This document shows, piece by piece, positions 26,295 through 28,185 of a stretch of DNA of 28,185 nucleotides; position 1 is the stretch's first letter; each line of letters begins with the position of its first letter. The translations under genes were made by a program, and so were the position numbers. The notes beneath the pieces are model-generated. The model did not search any database, had not been told where the DNA came from, and saw only the letters and a program-made list of their open reading frames with translations. This stretch comes from Symsagittifera roscoffensis (taxonomy: Eukaryota > Xenacoelomorpha > Acoela > Convolutidae), in assembly GCF_963678635.1 (NCBI RefSeq), contig NW_026971062.1:1-28185 (forward strand), read 5' to 3'.

Positions 26295-28185
26295 GATAAA
26301 AGAACGAGGAAACTTTATTTGTGCGAGGATGAGGATGTGAGTTTTCATGGAGCAAGGAATTTTTTAAACTCTAATAGGACTAATTTTAAATTGATTTAAT
26401 AACCTGTTTTTGTAATTTTTATTTTTATTTAAAACTACTGTAGATTTGTAGGAAATGAACGACTTTTGTATCGTTTCACAGTCGTTAAAATATTATATGA
26501 TGCTGGTTATACATCACTGAGAAGTAAATGGCTTGAAAATGAATCGTACTGCTCCAAGTGAATTATTTCATGTTAGTGTATGAAAATGTACTGCAGTGAT
26601 AGCCTTGTAGAGAAGTAGTCGTTGCAGTCTGCTTTTTTTGTTTCCCGATGTAGAGGCTTAGTCCATTTTCAGGTTTTGATCTGGGGTAAGCTTGAATACT
26701 CGTTGGAATTGATTAGAGTTATTGAGACGTGGAGGTAAGTTTTCAATACTTCTTTACATTTTTTTGTTTTGTGTTTGGATCTTAGATCTTATTTCTGTTT
26801 TGAAATTGCTTAATCTAAATTTGGTGAGATCTCTGTTCGAAACTCTTGGTCGCACCAGATGAGTTTAAATCCGGTGTAGCTCACTCATAGAGTAGTTTCA
26901 GATTATGTATACCGTCTGTTCGTCACGCTATCTTATTTTCGGCCGGATAGATTCGATTAACTTCTTAGTCTAATACCCATTTTAATAATACTCTCATATC
27001 TCCCAGTCTCAATAGATCTAGTGTATACTGGTATTTGCGAGATAAGATATCAGGAACTGTTCTGAAGGAAAACGACTGTCTGCTATGTTATATTTATTTC
27101 GTTCTGCTGCTGAAACTATGAATAGTTCCAGCTATACAATTTATATGAAGTGTTAGTTGTGGATCATGATGGGTTAGTAAGAAACATTTTACAGAGATAG
27201 TTGTATCAATTTTATAATTGGATATAAATACTAGTTTTAAACTGGTTCCTTTAATTTAATCGTAGTTTTTTCATTAATTCACTCGTATTGTTCAAGTAAC
27301 TTACATTTGAAACCCACGGAATTTATTATAGGTGCGGAAAAAAATGAAGGCGGCGAAAATATAATTTGATTTATCGCGATCATCCGAAATGAAGCAAACT
27401 CTCAGCGATAGCAGAGAGAGAAACTCAAACACGGGGGATAGATACAGTAAGACATAAGCCCCATCAGAGTTTGGATTTTTTCAGACCTGATCGCGCTCAA
27501 TGCATATTAAGAGTTTGTTATGACCTTGAGCTCGGGTTTCAATGTCGAATCTTAAACTCAGCTCCTCGAATCGGGGGTTTATTATTTTTATCCGAGACCT
27601 GTAAGCCCTAAAATTTATTGTCTGAAATAAAAAGGCTTACAAAAAGAAATTTTAAGTTTTTCTGAAATAGTGTTTTTCTTTAATAATTTTCAAACGTTCA
27701 GTATAAACTTTTCAGTTGCTTTCTTCACGCTGTTCCGGCAATTTTTATCGTTTTTTAACTTCAACTCGTTGATCATGTAATTAATATGAAACTTGTGGCT
27801 AATTTTTTGCCCAATTTTTTGAAACAAATTAAGCCCTCAACCTCCCTTTTTATCTTTTTAACTAAAATTTTTTCAGATATTCTTACATTCTACAGAAGCT
27901 CTTATCTGATGATTCAGCGGGTTCTGACATCTAAAAATTATCTTTTTACAGGTCAATCGTGTCAAAAAATATGCAAACAGCGTAACATATGACCTCGTCG
28001 CCTATCAGTTAAAAGTAGGTACTCTAAAATTAAACGTCTTCCTCCTAACCTTCTTGTTCATCGTCACTTTTTTTTCAATCTTCTTCTTCTTAACTGTCTC
28101 TTTTTTATACTGTTTTGTTCTTCTTCTTTTTCTTTTTCCACGAGTTTCCTTTTTTTCAATTTTTCTTGTCTTGTCTTTGCGACCC
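26295..28185. repeat. large direct repeat, copy 2 (beta), cut by window end
   Basis: Copy of 21262-24366 without the 1-kb block. The join to gamma is at gataaaagaacg: the preceding bases aagaattaccaagttaa resemble gamma's own linker (aaaaattaccaagttaa near 25853), suggesting a short-homology junction. The minus-strand ORF corresponding to 21552-21749 is broken here by a stop right after ATG. No other gene is seen in this segment. Confidence 0.85.

Overview
The window reads as nuclear DNA of a metazoan, most plausibly an invertebrate such as an arthropod. The evidence is a strongly AT-rich background, no operons or Shine-Dalgarno-led genes, spliceosomal donor, acceptor and branch-point signals, and a jockey/CR1-type LINE followed by decayed Ty3/Gypsy-type elements. 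I cannot name a species and see no intact host gene. The window is essentially a transposon graveyard with one fresh insertion.

Positions 280-4086 hold a LINE on the minus strand with an uninterrupted ORF of 1,234 codons. It encodes, in order, a leucine-rich stretch ending in a 2A-like N-P-G-P motif, a PHD-type zinc finger, an APE-type endonuclease, a reverse transcriptase with Y-A-D-D, and a C-terminal CCHC knuckle. Its stop codon merges into a short (CAA)5 tail. A possible decayed host exon (98-253, minus) lies just beyond that tail.

Positions 4087-10790 are mostly AT-rich non-coding DNA. They contain a cluster of gattataatc motifs (6390-6680), a large near-perfect palindrome (6756-7533) and a smaller palindrome directly after it (7573-7689). 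Each arm of the large palindrome carries the same 73-bp exon-like block, with a tactaac branch point, an acceptor and a gtaagt donor.

Positions 10800-16331 hold a decayed plus-strand Ty3/Gypsy-type element (gag, zinc knuckle, D-T-G protease, integrase) from which reverse transcriptase and RNase H are missing. Its integrase end was duplicated in tandem (13290-14859 and 14861-16331). Each unit also carries about 100 bp of a minus-strand ORF that runs on to about 16850.

Positions 18041-21749 hold a second, different integrase-bearing element on the minus strand (called alpha here). It has an ATG-started N-terminal ORF, a 162-residue domain I do not recognise, and an integrase with zinc-binding part, T-D-N-G core and basic tail. 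No reverse transcriptase is visible. A plus-strand fragment of the same family (gamma, about 25215-26218) shares the unknown domain. A further copy of alpha's 5' region (beta, 26295 to the window end) repeats 21262-24366, so three pieces of one family lie in alternating orientation. The alpha flank also contains about 1 kb of extra DNA with a 27-bp minisatellite and a hAT-like terminus.
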